Below are positions 1 to 13,400 of a stretch of DNA of 64,000 nucleotides, in pieces. The stretch covers positions 6,257,501-6,321,500 of the forward strand of contig JAJTWR010000266.1 of assembly GCA_021613335.1 (NCBI GenBank), written 5' to 3'. Below the pieces are notes generated by a model that was given only the letters and a program-made list of their open reading frames with translations, made no database searches and was not told the origin of the DNA. The DNA is from Whitmania pigra. Its lineage: Eukaryota; Annelida; Clitellata; Hirudinida; Haemopidae. The position numbers and the translations under genes are program-made. Numbering within the stretch: position 1 is the first letter of the stretch; each line of letters begins with the position of its first letter.

Positions 1-2617
1 AACCCGGAAGTCCTTGGTGACCTGGAGTACCCCTCTCGCCTGCTGATCCTTGGTCACCCTTCAAGTTTTATCAATGGTTTTTTTAAGAAATCAGCAAGAG
101 ATTTTGATCTTATAAAGGTCTACAGAAAACTTAACGTTACCTTGGCACCTGCGGAACCTGGAGCGCCTGGGGGGCCAGGTGGACCAGTGGGTCCTGCCGG
201 CCCTGCAGCACCTGGCTGTCCATCGGCTCCACGTGGGCCCTAATTCAATATAAATTGAGAATTTAAAGACCTTATGATAACGATGATAAAAGCGATGAAA
301 TCTAACGGCGGGTCCTTCTTTGCCATCACTTCCCCTGTCTCCAGGAAGACCCCGAACACCCTATAAAATCAAACTTGTGATGGAAAACTTCTAAGGCTAG
401 TATTGATATTTAGTTGTAACATACGGGGTTTCCAGGAGCTCCAACAGGTCCAGCAGGTCCATCTGCTCCCTGATTTTGAGATTTAAGTTTGGTAATTATT
501 TGTTTAAATATCTTTATAATGTGCTAGAAATAATTTAATGCAATTTCGCATAAATGTTAATAGATAGAACAACGCAACATTTCACAAAATAATAGTAACC
601 CTCTCTCCGTGTTTCCCAGCATCTCCTTTCTGTCCTCCTTGTCCAGGAAAGCCCTAAAATTTAATTAAAATTCAGTAAAACCATTTTTCTTAATAATGCA
701 CATTTTAATGCATCCAATTTTGATGTTATAGTGAACATTGGTCCACTATACTAAATGTAAATGTATAAAACGTTTTCTATAAGAAACATAACAAATTCAT
801 CACGTGACATTACCCTGTGTCCCTTGTTACCAGGGAAACCTGGAAACCCAGAACTTCCAGGTGGACCCTAAACAGCAATGAATAATTAAAGAAACATTCC
901 ATTAAGGAAATGAAATAAATACTCACAGGTGGGCCAGTCGGTCCTTTCACACCAGGTTCTCCATCTCTTCCATGGTGACCCTAAGTAACATGATGTTCCA
1001 TTCAAATCATTTCCTGCACCATTGTGTATTTATAACTCACGTCTTTTCCTGAGGCACCTGGAGCACCTGGTAGACCCCTTGGACCCGGTGGACCCTGAAT
1101 TATAAAAATAAAAATAGTGTCAACGAACGGAAATTCCACATTTATTATTTTATATCCTCACCGATGGTCCTGGATCTCCAGGCTCTCCACGAGGTCCAGG
1201 GTATCCAGATGGTCCCTGAGAAAAATGTAATGTTCCTTTATTTTTGCGTCTCTTGACTTTAATTCAAATATCCAAATTGTTTCTTACCGAGAATGTAGAA
1301 ACGGTTAAAACGCTTAAAACGTTTGAAGCTTTTAAATGCATTCTTTATGAGTAGCAAAATTCATTTCATACTATTTAGAGAATTCATAAAATGTTAGTCA
1401 TACAAAACGTCATTTTAATCATGCTAATTTATTACGTTTTCTATCAACAGTTTTAAATATTTATTGCTATTATGAAATTATAGCTTTAATTATGAAACTG
1501 AAATTTGCTAGAAATAAAACATCATGAGATCGGAGGGGAACAATCTAGAAACAATGTAATTACTTAATAAAAATATAAGTTTATTAGACATTCCGTTTTG
1601 ATTAATCAAAATGCAACTTTTTATTAGCTCACCAAAGGACCAGGAGCTCCTGGTGAACCACGTGGTCCAGGTGGTCCTTGCTAAAATAAAAATAAGTTGT
1701 TGATAATATTGATAATAGCAGTATCACATAAAAAAACTTTGATTAAATCATTTCAATTAGTTATTTATTTGGTAAAAAAATAAATTGAAATAAACCGTGA
1801 TATATTTGCGATATGTTTACATACACTGGCATAAGATGGGGGGTGGGGTCCAGGAGGACCTCCCGCCTTTTCCGTGTTCTGCATGGCCTCAGCATCGTAG
1901 GCAACCTGGAGAAGAAAATTGCCTTAATTTCTTCGACTACTTGACCTGAATCAGCTGCTGATACCTGTGTATTGAGTTCGCTTTCTCCCCGTCTTCTTTG
2001 AACTTTGGACTAAAATTTGATTGGTGAATGTATTAAAAGACTATTTGCACAGGGCTGTTGAAGGTCATTCTTAAATTGAGGTGGGATTGAACTTGTCGAA
2101 AACAATGACTTACTTGTCCGGGAGTGTTTTTCACTTTCCTTGGTCTCGATAATTTTTTCTGAAGCCAATTGACAAAGTTGAAGAAATTATCCATATTAGT
2201 TGAAATTATAGTTTTAAAATGCATTAATGATGTCGAAGAGGAATCTGAACGAAAATAGTCATTTCAAGTCATCCAAGAAAAAATTAAAATTAAAATATAA
2301 TTTTAATAAAACGTCATCGTGTTTGAAGATTTTAATGACTTACGTTAACTTTTTCTCCATCTGCAATAAAACACAAAATGCTTGTTTCGTTTGTTCGTTT
2401 TTTTCTCATTAAGAATTTATCAAATATAATGTACATTATTGAATTATAAACATTGAAATATTTATGTGATTGAAATATATAACAAAACGGATTTACATGT
2501 AATGCAAACCTGACCCTTTGACAACAAATAACAACGCTCACCTGGTCGACTTTGCTGGGCCTGGACAATCACGTATCCGATCAAGAGAAGCAGGAAGACA
2601 AATCCTAACTTCCCCAT
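1..2617 (-). CDS. Fibrillar collagen alpha chain, 5' part (partial)
   Basis: This encodes an extracellular-matrix procollagen chain that would trimerise into fibrils. The ATG at 2617 opens a signal peptide (MGKLGFVFLLLLIGYVIVQA). Fifteen exons with GT-AG borders in phase were traced: 2542-2617, 2344-2360, 2114-2158, 1965-2009, 1825-1905, 1633-1680, 1162-1215, 1041-1094, 927-980, 814-867, 600-653, 425-469, 307-360, 141-239 and 1-58 (cut by the window edge). From exon 5 on, Gly-X-Y repeats begin and then run without a break. Exon sizes of 45, 54 and 99 bp are the classic fibrillar-collagen pattern. The N-propeptide is only about 80 residues, with no VWC or TSPN domain visible, and is rich in basic residues with an RRR site near codon 55 that could be a convertase site. 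The helix start resembles the clade A (COL1/2/3/5A2) arrangement from memory. The 3' end and C-propeptide lie outside the window. Confidence 0.93.
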
Positions 2618-3695
2618 CTCCGAGCTTCCCTTCAACAAAAGGACAAAAATTTAAACTTGATTGTCCAGCACAGATCAATTTTTGGCGACTCTTCTGTGCT
2701 TCAATTAGACAATAGTTCCATCAAATGCCCCAGCAACGCACAGTCAAGAACGTTGATACTGGGCACTCAAGACCGTCGCAAAGTCGTCGTCAGAGAATTG
2801 CCGCTTGCTTCACAAGCTCAGACAGTCTTCGTCAACTGCTTAGCTTATTTCTTAATAGAAGACATCTGCAGACTCCCTCTCCCGATGCATCATCTCCATC
2901 ATGTTGTATTCAGCGCCAAGTCGGGTTGAAATTTTAATTAGACTCACCTCATGCACAGCAGAATCCATGGATCCTACTTAAAGCCAGCTGCTTGCTTCAA
3001 AATCTAAGTAGGTTGGAAAGAAACCAAATATTGATTCTTAATGTTGATTGCTTCGATTTATTGACATTTTGGATATACTTGTGGGAGTAACAGTTTTACC
3101 TTTTTTATTTATCAAGGAAAGAAAAACGTCGCTTAAAAAGAACGATTGACAAAATGGACACTTATTTTTAAATTATTGATTAAAAGCAGCTATTAAAAAG
3201 TAATGTTGCAACATTTTTTGTCGAGGAATTGAAGAAATTGATTGACTATATTAAATCGAATTCATGGGATGACGAAATTGAGGCGGCGTAACCACAACCG
3301 AGCGTCCTTTATCCAAACTAAATTGGATCATGGGTGGTTAGGATAGCCAAATTGATCAAATCGGGCATGTCGTAATAATTAATTTATAAAGCGCCGTGAG
3401 CCTTTGCTATTCCATGAAGTCCTGAAGAATTCATACCATGGGAAAAGCTCGTAATTTTAAGCTTATGGCTTAGGAATCCCTTTTGAAAGAATTCCTTAAT
3501 TTCTATGTAAAATCAAGAAGAAAATAATTTTTCTATTCCATCCATTTTTGGTGCATTCATAAACACCTAATTGATGCAGTTATTGCTAATGTTTGATTTG
3601 TAACGAAGGTGAAACATCAGTTATCCAAAGCGACTGATTTTAAGAAGAAACTCACCTCTTCAGGACACCAATGCGAAACCAAGACATTGCGACAC
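2618..3695. other. Collagen upstream region, no gene seen
   Basis: This is the 5' flank of the minus-strand collagen gene. A minus-strand GT donor-like site near 2945 could end a non-coding first exon with a start-like ATG, but I could not join it to exon 1 with confidence. The open frames on the plus strand here are short and look accidental. The rest is AT-rich with no recognisable coding sequence. Confidence 0.4.
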
Positions 3696-4836
<1,141 letters not shown>

Positions 4837-7020
4837 TGAGCCCAGATTAACATCCGAAAAAAACAGCACACATTAAAAAACCTCAACAAATTTTTTGGGG
4901 AAAACCCAAGGACTGTAGTAATCGACTTGAAACAAAAATAAAAATGAGTTTTGATATGGATTATTGTCACACGAATGTTCTCCTTGGCTTTCTCTTTTTT
5001 TTTCTTCAGACATTCATTCTGAAGATCTTCCAAAATTATATGAGTCTCCGACAAATTTTTTAGGGAAGTTTTTAGGGGGTTCTGAGATCAACACTGCCTT
5101 CGAGCATATTTACTCGATGAGCAGGAACAATGTAGAGCCGATCCTTAAATAAGTGGAGGATCAGTGGATCAGGAGCACCGCGTTACCACCTGTTTCGTGT
5201 TTCTTTCAACAGAAAGGCAGAATCGCCGGGTTTAAATCTCCACGAACTCGTGGATAAAGAAGGTTTGCCAACCACTCTGACATCGAGGGTGCTGTCTGAC
5301 AAAAAATGAACAGGCTTGGCAAATGTTACGTAGCTAGCGTATCTGGCCGCGCTTGGAGACTACCTGATACTTGTTACGTTGATACTCGTGTTCGTTTGAT
5401 TTTGCGAGTTACTACTGATAGTTGGCGATATTGATATACAATTTACGAGTTATTGACTATGCAAGAAGCGTTTACGTTAATAAATGCTTTTAGTTTACTA
5501 CTGTTGTTTTTTATCGAGCCAACGGTACCACAGCAAGAAGAGATTTTGCGAACACCAGCAAAAACTGCAGGAAGCATGAAATGACTATGAAAACGCCACT
5601 ATTGATATTCACGATTTGATGAAAATATGTAGCAGTTTTTATTCCAATAAATGACGTTTTTCGTTATTTTTGTTTTAGACCTTAGATATTTTGATCATGC
5701 CATTTAGAAATTTTTGTTTCAGACCTTCGCCATTTTGGCCACACCTTTTAGTTAATTTGGTTTGGTTATAAAAAGGCCCTCGCTATTTTGCTTATAACCT
5801 TCGCTATTTTCGACTGAACCCAATTTTGCTCGCACATCTTTCGCTATTTTGGAGTAGACCTTTTTTACTCAACGGTAATTAATATGATTTAAGCAGTATG
5901 ACTTCATACTATTTCTCTGTTGAATCTATTGAAAGTTTAATTTTCGCTTAACACCTCCAGACACCAAAAAAATAAATAGCCACAACTTGTTATCCCTCAG
6001 ACAAGGTTTATAAGAGTGAGTGAACTGCGGCGACTTAAAAGAAAATAAACAGTTGGCAAAAAACTTCATTGTAATATAGCACCTCAGAAAATAACAAAAT
6101 GCTACCAGGGGAATAGGATTTGAGTTATTGAATATTTTCTCTGGTTTCTGTTTGGGCACCTCTAATAAGTGACCAAAATCATTGCTACTGTTCAAAATAA
6201 CGAAAATAAATATCCTTATTTCATTCATTTATAAGCGGATAAGTGTGCTGATAAATACGAAACTTCAAGTGAAACTTTCGAAATAAAAAAAAGCTTTTGA
6301 TGGAGTTTGGACCACGCTAAAGTTGATTACATATAAAGCCTTAATAACCTTAATTATTCACAGTAGTTATATCTAATTTACTATTTGTTATATTGACACC
6401 AATTTTTGCTTAAATTTTCCTAATGCTAATAGTTGTTTGTTGAGTGTAAGTAATTAATTATTTTTTTATCTTAAAAATATCATTCCAAGGAGCCTACCTC
6501 TGCTTAATTGCATGTTCCAAAAATTCTTTCATTTGGTTTTCCGTGATGTTCTGGTAACAACAGCAATAATAACAAAAGTTTATAATTTTGATATTAACAC
6601 ATGCAAAATATGCTATTCCAAAAATGCATGGAAACATGCTTTCATTTGATTCCCGCTATTCTGTTTATTTCGAAACAGCACCCTCTCACACAATATTTAC
6701 AATAAAATGGCTCAATATTTTTATTTAAACATGTTTTTTTAAAGTGAGCTGACCATTTAGAAGATGCTGTCTTGGCTGTGCGTGCTTTCGACGCTAAATT
6801 TAAATTTTTTTGTTTTTATTAACCGACTGATCAGTGTCGGTCTCTGGTGAGATAGTTTGAAAATACATTTTGAGATGATAGATTTATGTAAAGATCTAAA
6901 AGTGTAATTAAAGTCTACATATAAAACGCAACTACGTATTATAGTAGAGAATACATATACATAATAGAGTATTTCACTGCAGCAATAATATTGTAAAAAT
7001 AGTAATAGTTAATAATTGGT
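4837..7020. other. Gene-poor region with degenerate repeats
   Basis: No credible gene was found. The stretch 5150-5570 is less AT-rich than its surroundings and is unassigned; it could be transposon remains. From about 5640 to 5870 a degenerate unit of roughly 25-35 bp recurs, containing TTCGCTATTTTGG-like cores separated by AGACC or similar. Around 5945-6080 the sequence resembles the segment near 18010-18130 (a shared block ending in a run like AAAAAAATAAATA, then a TTAT(C/T)CCTCAGA core), so it is probably a relic of the same dispersed element. Confidence 0.45.
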
Positions 7021-7875
7021 TTCTGGTTTCATATTGCTTCACAAAGCATGCCCATCCCACCAGTTCAACTGTTGGGAGTTAATATAATTCCATCGGCAGT
7101 GGTCAGAAACCTAGATGGTTTGTTGTTAAATGTTTACCTTGACACATCATTGTCAATGGAAAAGCATGCTGGAAGGATTGCCGCCTCTTGTTTCTCTACT
7201 CTTCGTGTCCTAAGGGAGGCACGACATTCAGTGCCTCGAGAGGTCCTCAAAACTCTTGTGATCCAGCTTGTCATGGCAAAACTGGACTACTGTAATTCAG
7301 TCCTGTATGGTTCCAGCAAATGGGTTTTACATAAACTTCAAGTGGTCATGAATACAGCAGCTAGGGTCATCTTCAATGCTCGGCTCACTGATCATGTATC
7401 ACCATTTCTGGATGAACTCCACTGGCTCCCCATCACAAAACGAATACCTTACAAGATTGCTCTCATGGCCTATAAAGCTCACACTCACTTTGGGTCTCCC
7501 CAATACCTACATGAATTCCTCACTACAACGGCATCTCAACGGGGAAGGGCCTTGCTCCGCTCGTCTGACACCATAAACTTTATCATCCCAAAGACTCGTG
7601 CACTACGGAGACAGATCCTTTCATCCGTGTAGACCGAGGACATGGAAAGATCTCCCGTTTCATGTCAGATCGTCCGGTACGTTGATGTTGTTTAAAAATA
7701 ACCTTAAAACTCATTTATTGAACCTTCCCATTCATTAACATTAAAATTCTTATGAAATTTAGCTCGCTCGACAGTAGAACTGATTGTGTTGATTGCCACA
7801 GTAGTTTTGGAATCTTGCCATGGATGTAATGCTTTCGGCACTTTAAATATTAGCTTAAATAAATAAATTACTACT
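7021..7875 (+). mobile_element. LINE (L2/CR1-like) 3' end, reverse transcriptase C-terminal remnant
   Basis: The frame 7048-7632 encodes the C-terminal end of a non-LTR retrotransposon reverse transcriptase. Visible hallmarks are KLDYCNSVLYG, then a QVVMNTAARVIF segment, DHVSPFLDELHWLPI and a YKIALMAYKA stretch, the arrangement shared by L2/CR1/Rex-type elements. After the stop at 7630-7632 the family-typical tail (TWKDLPFHVR...FKNNLKTHLL) continues in another phase to about 7737, so there is a frameshift. The element ends with AAAT-rich sequence near 7860. The 5' part and endonuclease are missing, so this is a 5'-truncated dead copy. Confidence 0.85.
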
Positions 7876-8852
7876 ATATATTATATAGTAATAGAAATAA
7901 GCATTCTAAACAGAGAAAACAATAACAAAGATTTAATTTTAGTGGAATACCTGCAAAAAATTTGAAAATATATTACAATATATTAACAAAAATTATAATC
8001 ATTATAAAATAGGAAGTTACATACCTGTGCATGTTGCATCATCTACAAAGTATGCTTTATTTAGAAGCTTGAGTTGTTTAACTTTTAAATTTGAATAAAT
8101 AGGGTTAGAGTTACAGAGTTTACAATATCAGCGGTAACGAGTTCCACGGTTTTAATTGTTGAGTTATCTGTTATCTAATTTACAATTTAATAAGTTGTAA
8201 TTAATTTTTCGGTACATTATTTGATAAATGTTAAAAAAAAGTAATGAAATGTTTTAATAATGTTAATTATAGAATTACCAGTGACTCAACAAGAAAAAAA
8301 CGTTGAAGTTTTATTGCTGATTACGTAATAAATAATAAAGTTTTTTTTAAGTGAAATTCAAAGCAAGTTCAACTTTTACAACTGAAACCAGCAGAAAAGT
8401 AGCTCTGGCGAACGATGTTTAAATTAAAATCAATCTTGGCATGTAACAAGGAGGATGCATCATTTTCATGTTGTAAAACTGATGGGGCGTGCTATAATTT
8501 ATGCCAATAAATTCCGCATTAGCGCTGTTTTGCTCCAAGATTATCTTGCAGAGGCCCTCAAAGTCTCAGCATTTCTGACGAGGAGCACGTCTCGGCCATC
8601 TCATATTCCCATCAGCCCCAATAGAAACATTAATCACTTCCTTTAAAGCATCATCATCATCATCATTTTCATCATCATCATCACCACAATCATCATCATC
8701 GTCATCATCGCCATCACTGTCATCGTCATCATTATCACCATCGTTGTCATCACTATTTTCATCATCAACAACCAAGCCGTTCATGAACTTGTTTTATAAA
8801 TTATTAAAATATTTAAACTTGTAAATGAGGCGAGTAATTTTATATAGGAGCG

Positions 8853-8870
8853 ATTTGCATATATGCAAAT
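8853..8870. promoter_or_regulatory. Palindromic double octamer motif
   Basis: ATTTGCATATATGCAAAT: two inverted copies of the POU/Oct octamer ATGCAAAT separated by two bases, about 1.2 kb upstream of the POU2 start codon. ATGCAAAT is the established target of class 2 POU proteins. Function here is inferred only from the motif and its position. Confidence 0.55.
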
Positions 8871-8945
8871 TGTCTACCTCATGAATAATTCATGAACCAG
8901 CATACCGATAGTTTTGTTGGATGCATTAGTGCGTTGGCGTTTTAT

Positions 8946-8953
8946 ATGCAAAT
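8946..8953 (+). promoter_or_regulatory. Octamer motif ATGCAAAT followed by TAAT
   Basis: A third upstream ATGCAAAT, 75 bp after the palindromic pair and continuing into TAATG, a homeodomain-like core. A related ATGCTAAT variant lies about 90 bp further on. Confidence 0.45.
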
Positions 8954-10098
8954 TAATGCGCCAGCGTTGATAACGTATTCATAGAATACGCCTAATCAAT
9001 TATACAATAGCTCGCTCGCTCCTATGCATATTTCCATGCTAATGACTGAATTGTTTGCTTGCACTCCATTTCTCATCATCTCCAGTGTCCTCAACTACTC
9101 CATATTTCGCCACATCATCATCATCATCTTGTTCCTCTTCATCGCCGTCGTTATCATAATCTCATCATTTTATAAAGTTTGTAAAATGTAAACTATTATG
9201 TTCAAATCATCGCCAAAACTCCTTTAATAACCCGTAAATTGAATTATTCAAGTTTTTATTCGTTGTTGTGAAAATATAATTTTTGTGTTGTTGTTACGAA
9301 AATATTATTTTTATTTTGTTGTTATGAAAATATTTATTTTTCGCTTTCTGATGAAAAATGTGCGGTGGACTTTTTTTTATATCCAAGGCATTCGAACGAA
9401 GCGAATTAACGTCACAATTATCACTTCTCCACAACAACAGAGTGGGAACAGATTAGAAACAATTTGTGCTTGAGTGGAGAAAATTGCTGAAAACATTTCA
9501 AGAAGCATGGCCGCTGCATTGTTGTTAAATTAATTTCATTATTCCTCGCAAATTGGCGCCTTCAAGAGCTTTCACAACAAGCGTGTACGCAATTTCCATA
9601 TCTCCATGGCAACCATTCATCCGCTCGTTCATTCAATCAATCCTTCATCCAAACAGAGGTTCGCTCGTTAAGATTGTTCTTCTGTCACTGGACTATCCAC
9701 ATATTGACGGGCTAGCGTGAAATAAACGTATGGCAAAAATCAGCATAAAGAAATAGAGAGGGAGAGATGCTGAGAAGTAGGGAGGGGAGCGAGTATAAAT
9801 GGAGCATATTGAACGGCAGTGCAAGAGAATAATTACCGGTGGATGAGGGGAAATGTCGTGATTTGAATAACGCGGTGGATGCCTGCCTGCATGCTGTTCC
9901 ATTGTTTATATAAGGCTAAAACTCTGGAAACATTTCTACACTTCGGAGATGCTACTGCAAAGCAATGAGGAAACAGGTCAAGGTAAATTGAAAGTTGAAC
10001 AACTCGATTATTCATCATCTTTCATCGAATGAATTTCTAATGCACGAAATCGACCAAGAAACTGTCACGCATGAATGATTCTTCCAGGAAACGTGAAG

Positions 10099-13000
10099 AT
10101 GGAGAGTGTTAATTCGACTTGTGCTCCAAACAACTTTGGAGATCAAACCCTCGTACCACAGGTTTGTTGTGGCCGTTGTTATCGGAGTTGTCGACTATTC
10201 CGTTGTGACGAATGCCATGGAATGTTTTTAATGCTTTCCTTGCTCTGAATTACAAATAGGCTGATTGCCATTCAATTATGTGCAGTCATTTATTATGCAT
10301 GTCCGTCTCATTTCAAAAATCAATCTCGTCGGAATTAATTATTCTAATCAATCTGCCCGCATATTAATGAGGTCAATCCTGTCCTGGCCGAATAAGCAGT
10401 TGATCTGGCAGAAGATTTCGATCAAGTATTCACTAATTAACATTTTCAGATACCCAGTGATCTGACAACTTTGGGTCTCCAAAACTTATCAACCAACGAG
10501 ATTCACTTGTTGTCGGAACAAATTCGTCTTCAGTTGCAACAGACACAACTTCAGGTCGGAAGAAGCTCACGATTTATAAATATTCATGAGAAGAAAGTTA
10601 ATTAATATGCAAATTGCCATTCAATATTTCAGATGTTACAGTTAGCCATTCGACAGGAGCAACTAAAAGCTGCCCAAATGCAACTCCAACTCCACCAACA
10701 AATGCAACAACAGTCAAGAGTTCTTTTGTCTCCTTCGCACAAGCGCATCAACGAAGAGCCAAACCAACAAGAAACTTCCGAGAAGACTCCAACAAAGGAG
10801 GCTGAATCTCCTCCGATCCCAAACACAAGTCCAGCCCCCATCGACCGTCCTTCCTCTCCTAAAATCCCGTCGACTGTCATCATCAAGAAGGAGATCATCG
10901 ACAAGACAGGAGAGCAGCTTCCGCATCAAGTCAGTAGCAATCATCATCATCATCATCATCGTCATCATCATTGTCTTCGTCGTCGTCGTCATCACAATCG
11001 TCACATTCATCATTGTTAAGATCGCCGCAAAAATCACCACATCGAGAACTCGCTAACCAAATCTGGATATGTTGGTAAAGACTATGTGACGTATGATGCC
11101 ACGGGTGCTTGTAAATTACCTTTACCGGTGAAATGAAGCTTAAATATTGCAAAATTAAAAACTGCAAACGCATCCGTGCATAAAGTGAAGTATAATAATT
11201 CATGCATGAGGTGAATTATGAACATCCATGCATGTCGTGAATTATGTGGTATGCACTCCATCACTGCAAAACGCCCGAGTGATTCGGCAAATCAGTGGCG
11301 AATATCAATTGGTCGTCTAATTCATAGCAGTGTTGTGCGTCGTTGTTATGCAAATATTTGAATAGTTGTGCCACTGCCTGTCTTCCTAGTTAATACTGTC
11401 AGTGCACGTCGCATTCTGTGTATTCGACGAATCGTAGTCATGATGATAATCTTCTAGGATTTGTATCCAACCTTCAACTTCCCCACCTCGACGTGTCCCA
11501 CTGGAAAGAGTCAACCTCCACCAGACGATCAAAATGTGAACCAGAGTCAGAAATTCCAGAGTCTCGTTCAAAAGCATAAGAAAAACTTCATCGACAGACA
11601 CCACATCTCTCACCTGCAACCTCTGAGAGTATCGCGCTTCAAAAGCTCCAACCAGGTAGATCGATATTGTTGTTGTTGTTGTTGTTGTTGTTGTTACGTG
11701 CGAAAGAAATTTCATGGTTGAATTGTTTGCAGAAGGAACACGGGGAACATGCCCAGGACATCGAGAAGTTTGCTCGTCTCTTCAAGAGGAAGAGAGTCAA
11801 CCTGGGTGAGTCGGTGATGAATCAACAATGTTCCTAAAATAACGGTGATGAGCAGGCATTTAATGGAGTTAATTACTCCAATTAAAGATCTAATTGGATG
11901 GGAGTGTTACAATCGGCAAGTCTTACAATGCATTTCGAGTGCTTTGATAAGAGCTTGCTAATTTATTTAAGTAGCTTTAATTAAAATTTCAATCCGTTTA
12001 AATTTGTTTTTATTGCGTTCAAGAGGCTGCCTAATCACCTTTGATAAAATGGAAATGTTTTTAAATTATCAAAAATAGCGATGAAGGAATGAATCATGTT
12101 TTCTTGAAGGCTTCACCCAGTGCGACGTCGGACTGACGATGGGCAAGTTGTACGGCAACGACTTCAGTCAAACAACCATTTCACGGTTTGAGGCTCTCAA
12201 CCTCAGCTTCAAAAACATGTGCAAACTCAAACCCCTCTTGCAGAAGTGGCTCGATGACGTCACAATAGCGTCAGCCAATCGGAACAGCCAGGTACTTTTG
12301 CCTTCTTACTCTTCTTATGTTGTGCTATTTTTGACGTGAATTTAATTTTGAAACTTTGACACCAGAAACAAGATCAGGTGGTTGGCGAGGATTCTATGAA
12401 GGAGATTCCTCAGGCCTCACCGTCACAAAATCTTCACACTGCGGCAATCGCAGAATCACTCATGCGGAAGCGAAAGAAAAGGACCAACATTGACCAGCCA
12501 ATCAGAATGGCCCTAGAACATTATTTTCTCCAAAACTCCAAACCATCAGTTGAAGAAATTTCTTCGGTTGCCGCTTCATTGAACATGGACAAAGAAGTCG
12601 TGCAGGTTAATATTCATTATTTCATTATTACCTGCTTATCCTTGTTAAATGCAAGCTTTCTTTCAAGGTTTGGTTTTGTAATCGACGTCAAAAAGAAAAG
12701 CGGGTCAATGTAGGACCTGAATTGCTATCAACTTTGGATCAAAAACATTTTCAACAACACTCGAGCAAAGTCGTGAACCATAGCAGCGAATCATACTTCG
12801 GTTCTCCTCAGTTCGACAGAAACATCAGCAATAACATTAATCCATGCTGTTCATCGAGCGCTTCTTTGGATGAAGAAGAAATGGAAATTAAAAAATGCGC
12901 TCCGTTCTCGTGTTTTGATTCCGAACAGGGCGAAAGTCCCACGAAACGTTTTGATGCTGCACGAGACACCACAAACGAAAATGGAACTCACCATGGAAAG

Positions 13001-13240
13001 TCCATCGACGTTGTTGTGGACATGGAGGAGGATTCAAGCCACGAAGATTCAACAACTGGCAACAAAGACAAAATGTCTTCCAATGAATCATCATTCCAGC
13101 CATTTTCTTCCCTCAGCGTTCCATCCTTCCATGCAAACGCATTCCCAAGAATGAGTCCTTCCTTCTTCAACCATTCCTTTAACAACTTCTACCAAAAGAA
13201 TTTCGTCTTGTATCCTCCTACAAATAATGATCACTTTTGA
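10099..13240 (+). CDS. POU2F: POU class 2 (Oct-type) homeobox transcription factor
   Basis: Nuclear DNA-binding regulator. Eight in-phase exons: 10099-10161, 10450-10554, 10633-10929, 11458-11655, 11733-11805, 12110-12291, 12366-12605 and 12668-13240, giving 576 residues. The Gln-rich N-terminus (exons 2-3, LQLQQTQLQ...QLHQQMQQQ) looks like an activation domain. The POU-specific domain is about residues 223-297 and includes [20 protein letters not shown] and NMCKLKPLL. The linker is about 40 residues. The POU homeodomain is about 340-400 (RKRKKRTNI...[12 protein letters not shown]), with Cys at position 50 of the recognition helix as usual for POU factors. An intron splits the homeodomain before VWFC. 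The Ser/Asn-rich C-terminus ends NNDHF. The class 2 assignment rests on the near-identity of the POU-specific domain to Oct1/Oct2. Five octamer sites lie upstream of or inside the gene. The most N-terminal start could differ if other first exons exist. Confidence 0.95.
10607..10614 (+). promoter_or_regulatory. Octamer motif in POU2 intron 2
   Basis: ATGCAAAT lies in the short intron between exons 2 and 3, 19 bp before exon 3. It matches the target sequence of the encoded protein family. Confidence 0.4.
10939..11016. repeat. (CAT)n/(CGT)n microsatellite in POU2 intron 3
   Basis: CAT triplets with CGT interruptions follow the exon 3 donor. Reading through gives a His-rich extension with a stop at 11017-11019. 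The good GT donor at 10930 and the matching phase of exon 4 argue that this is intronic. Confidence 0.8.
11348..11355 (+). promoter_or_regulatory. Octamer motif in POU2 intron 3
   Basis: ATGCAAAT followed by ATTTG, about 100 bp before exon 4. Same motif as the upstream cluster. Confidence 0.4.
11669..11694. repeat. (GTT)n microsatellite in POU2 intron 4
   Basis: A short run of GTT triplets in the small intron between exons 4 and 5. Non-coding. Confidence 0.8.
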
Positions 13241-13262
13241 TGACAACCAACCAAAAATGTTC

Positions 13263-13400
<138 letters not shown>

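Larger units (their letters stand above)
7876..10098. other. POU2 upstream region, no gene seen
   Basis: No coding exon was recognised. It holds an ATC-type microsatellite at about 8648-8765 (the acidic minus-strand frame there is a repeat artefact), a smaller CAT cluster near 9115-9160, and the octamer motifs listed separately. A splice-acceptor-like CCAG at 10083-10086 just before the POU start implies at least one non-coding exon further upstream that I could not locate. Confidence 0.45.

Noticed and set aside
8566..8784. Acidic Asp-rich minus-strand frame
   Set aside because: Caused by an ATC microsatellite; no exon features.
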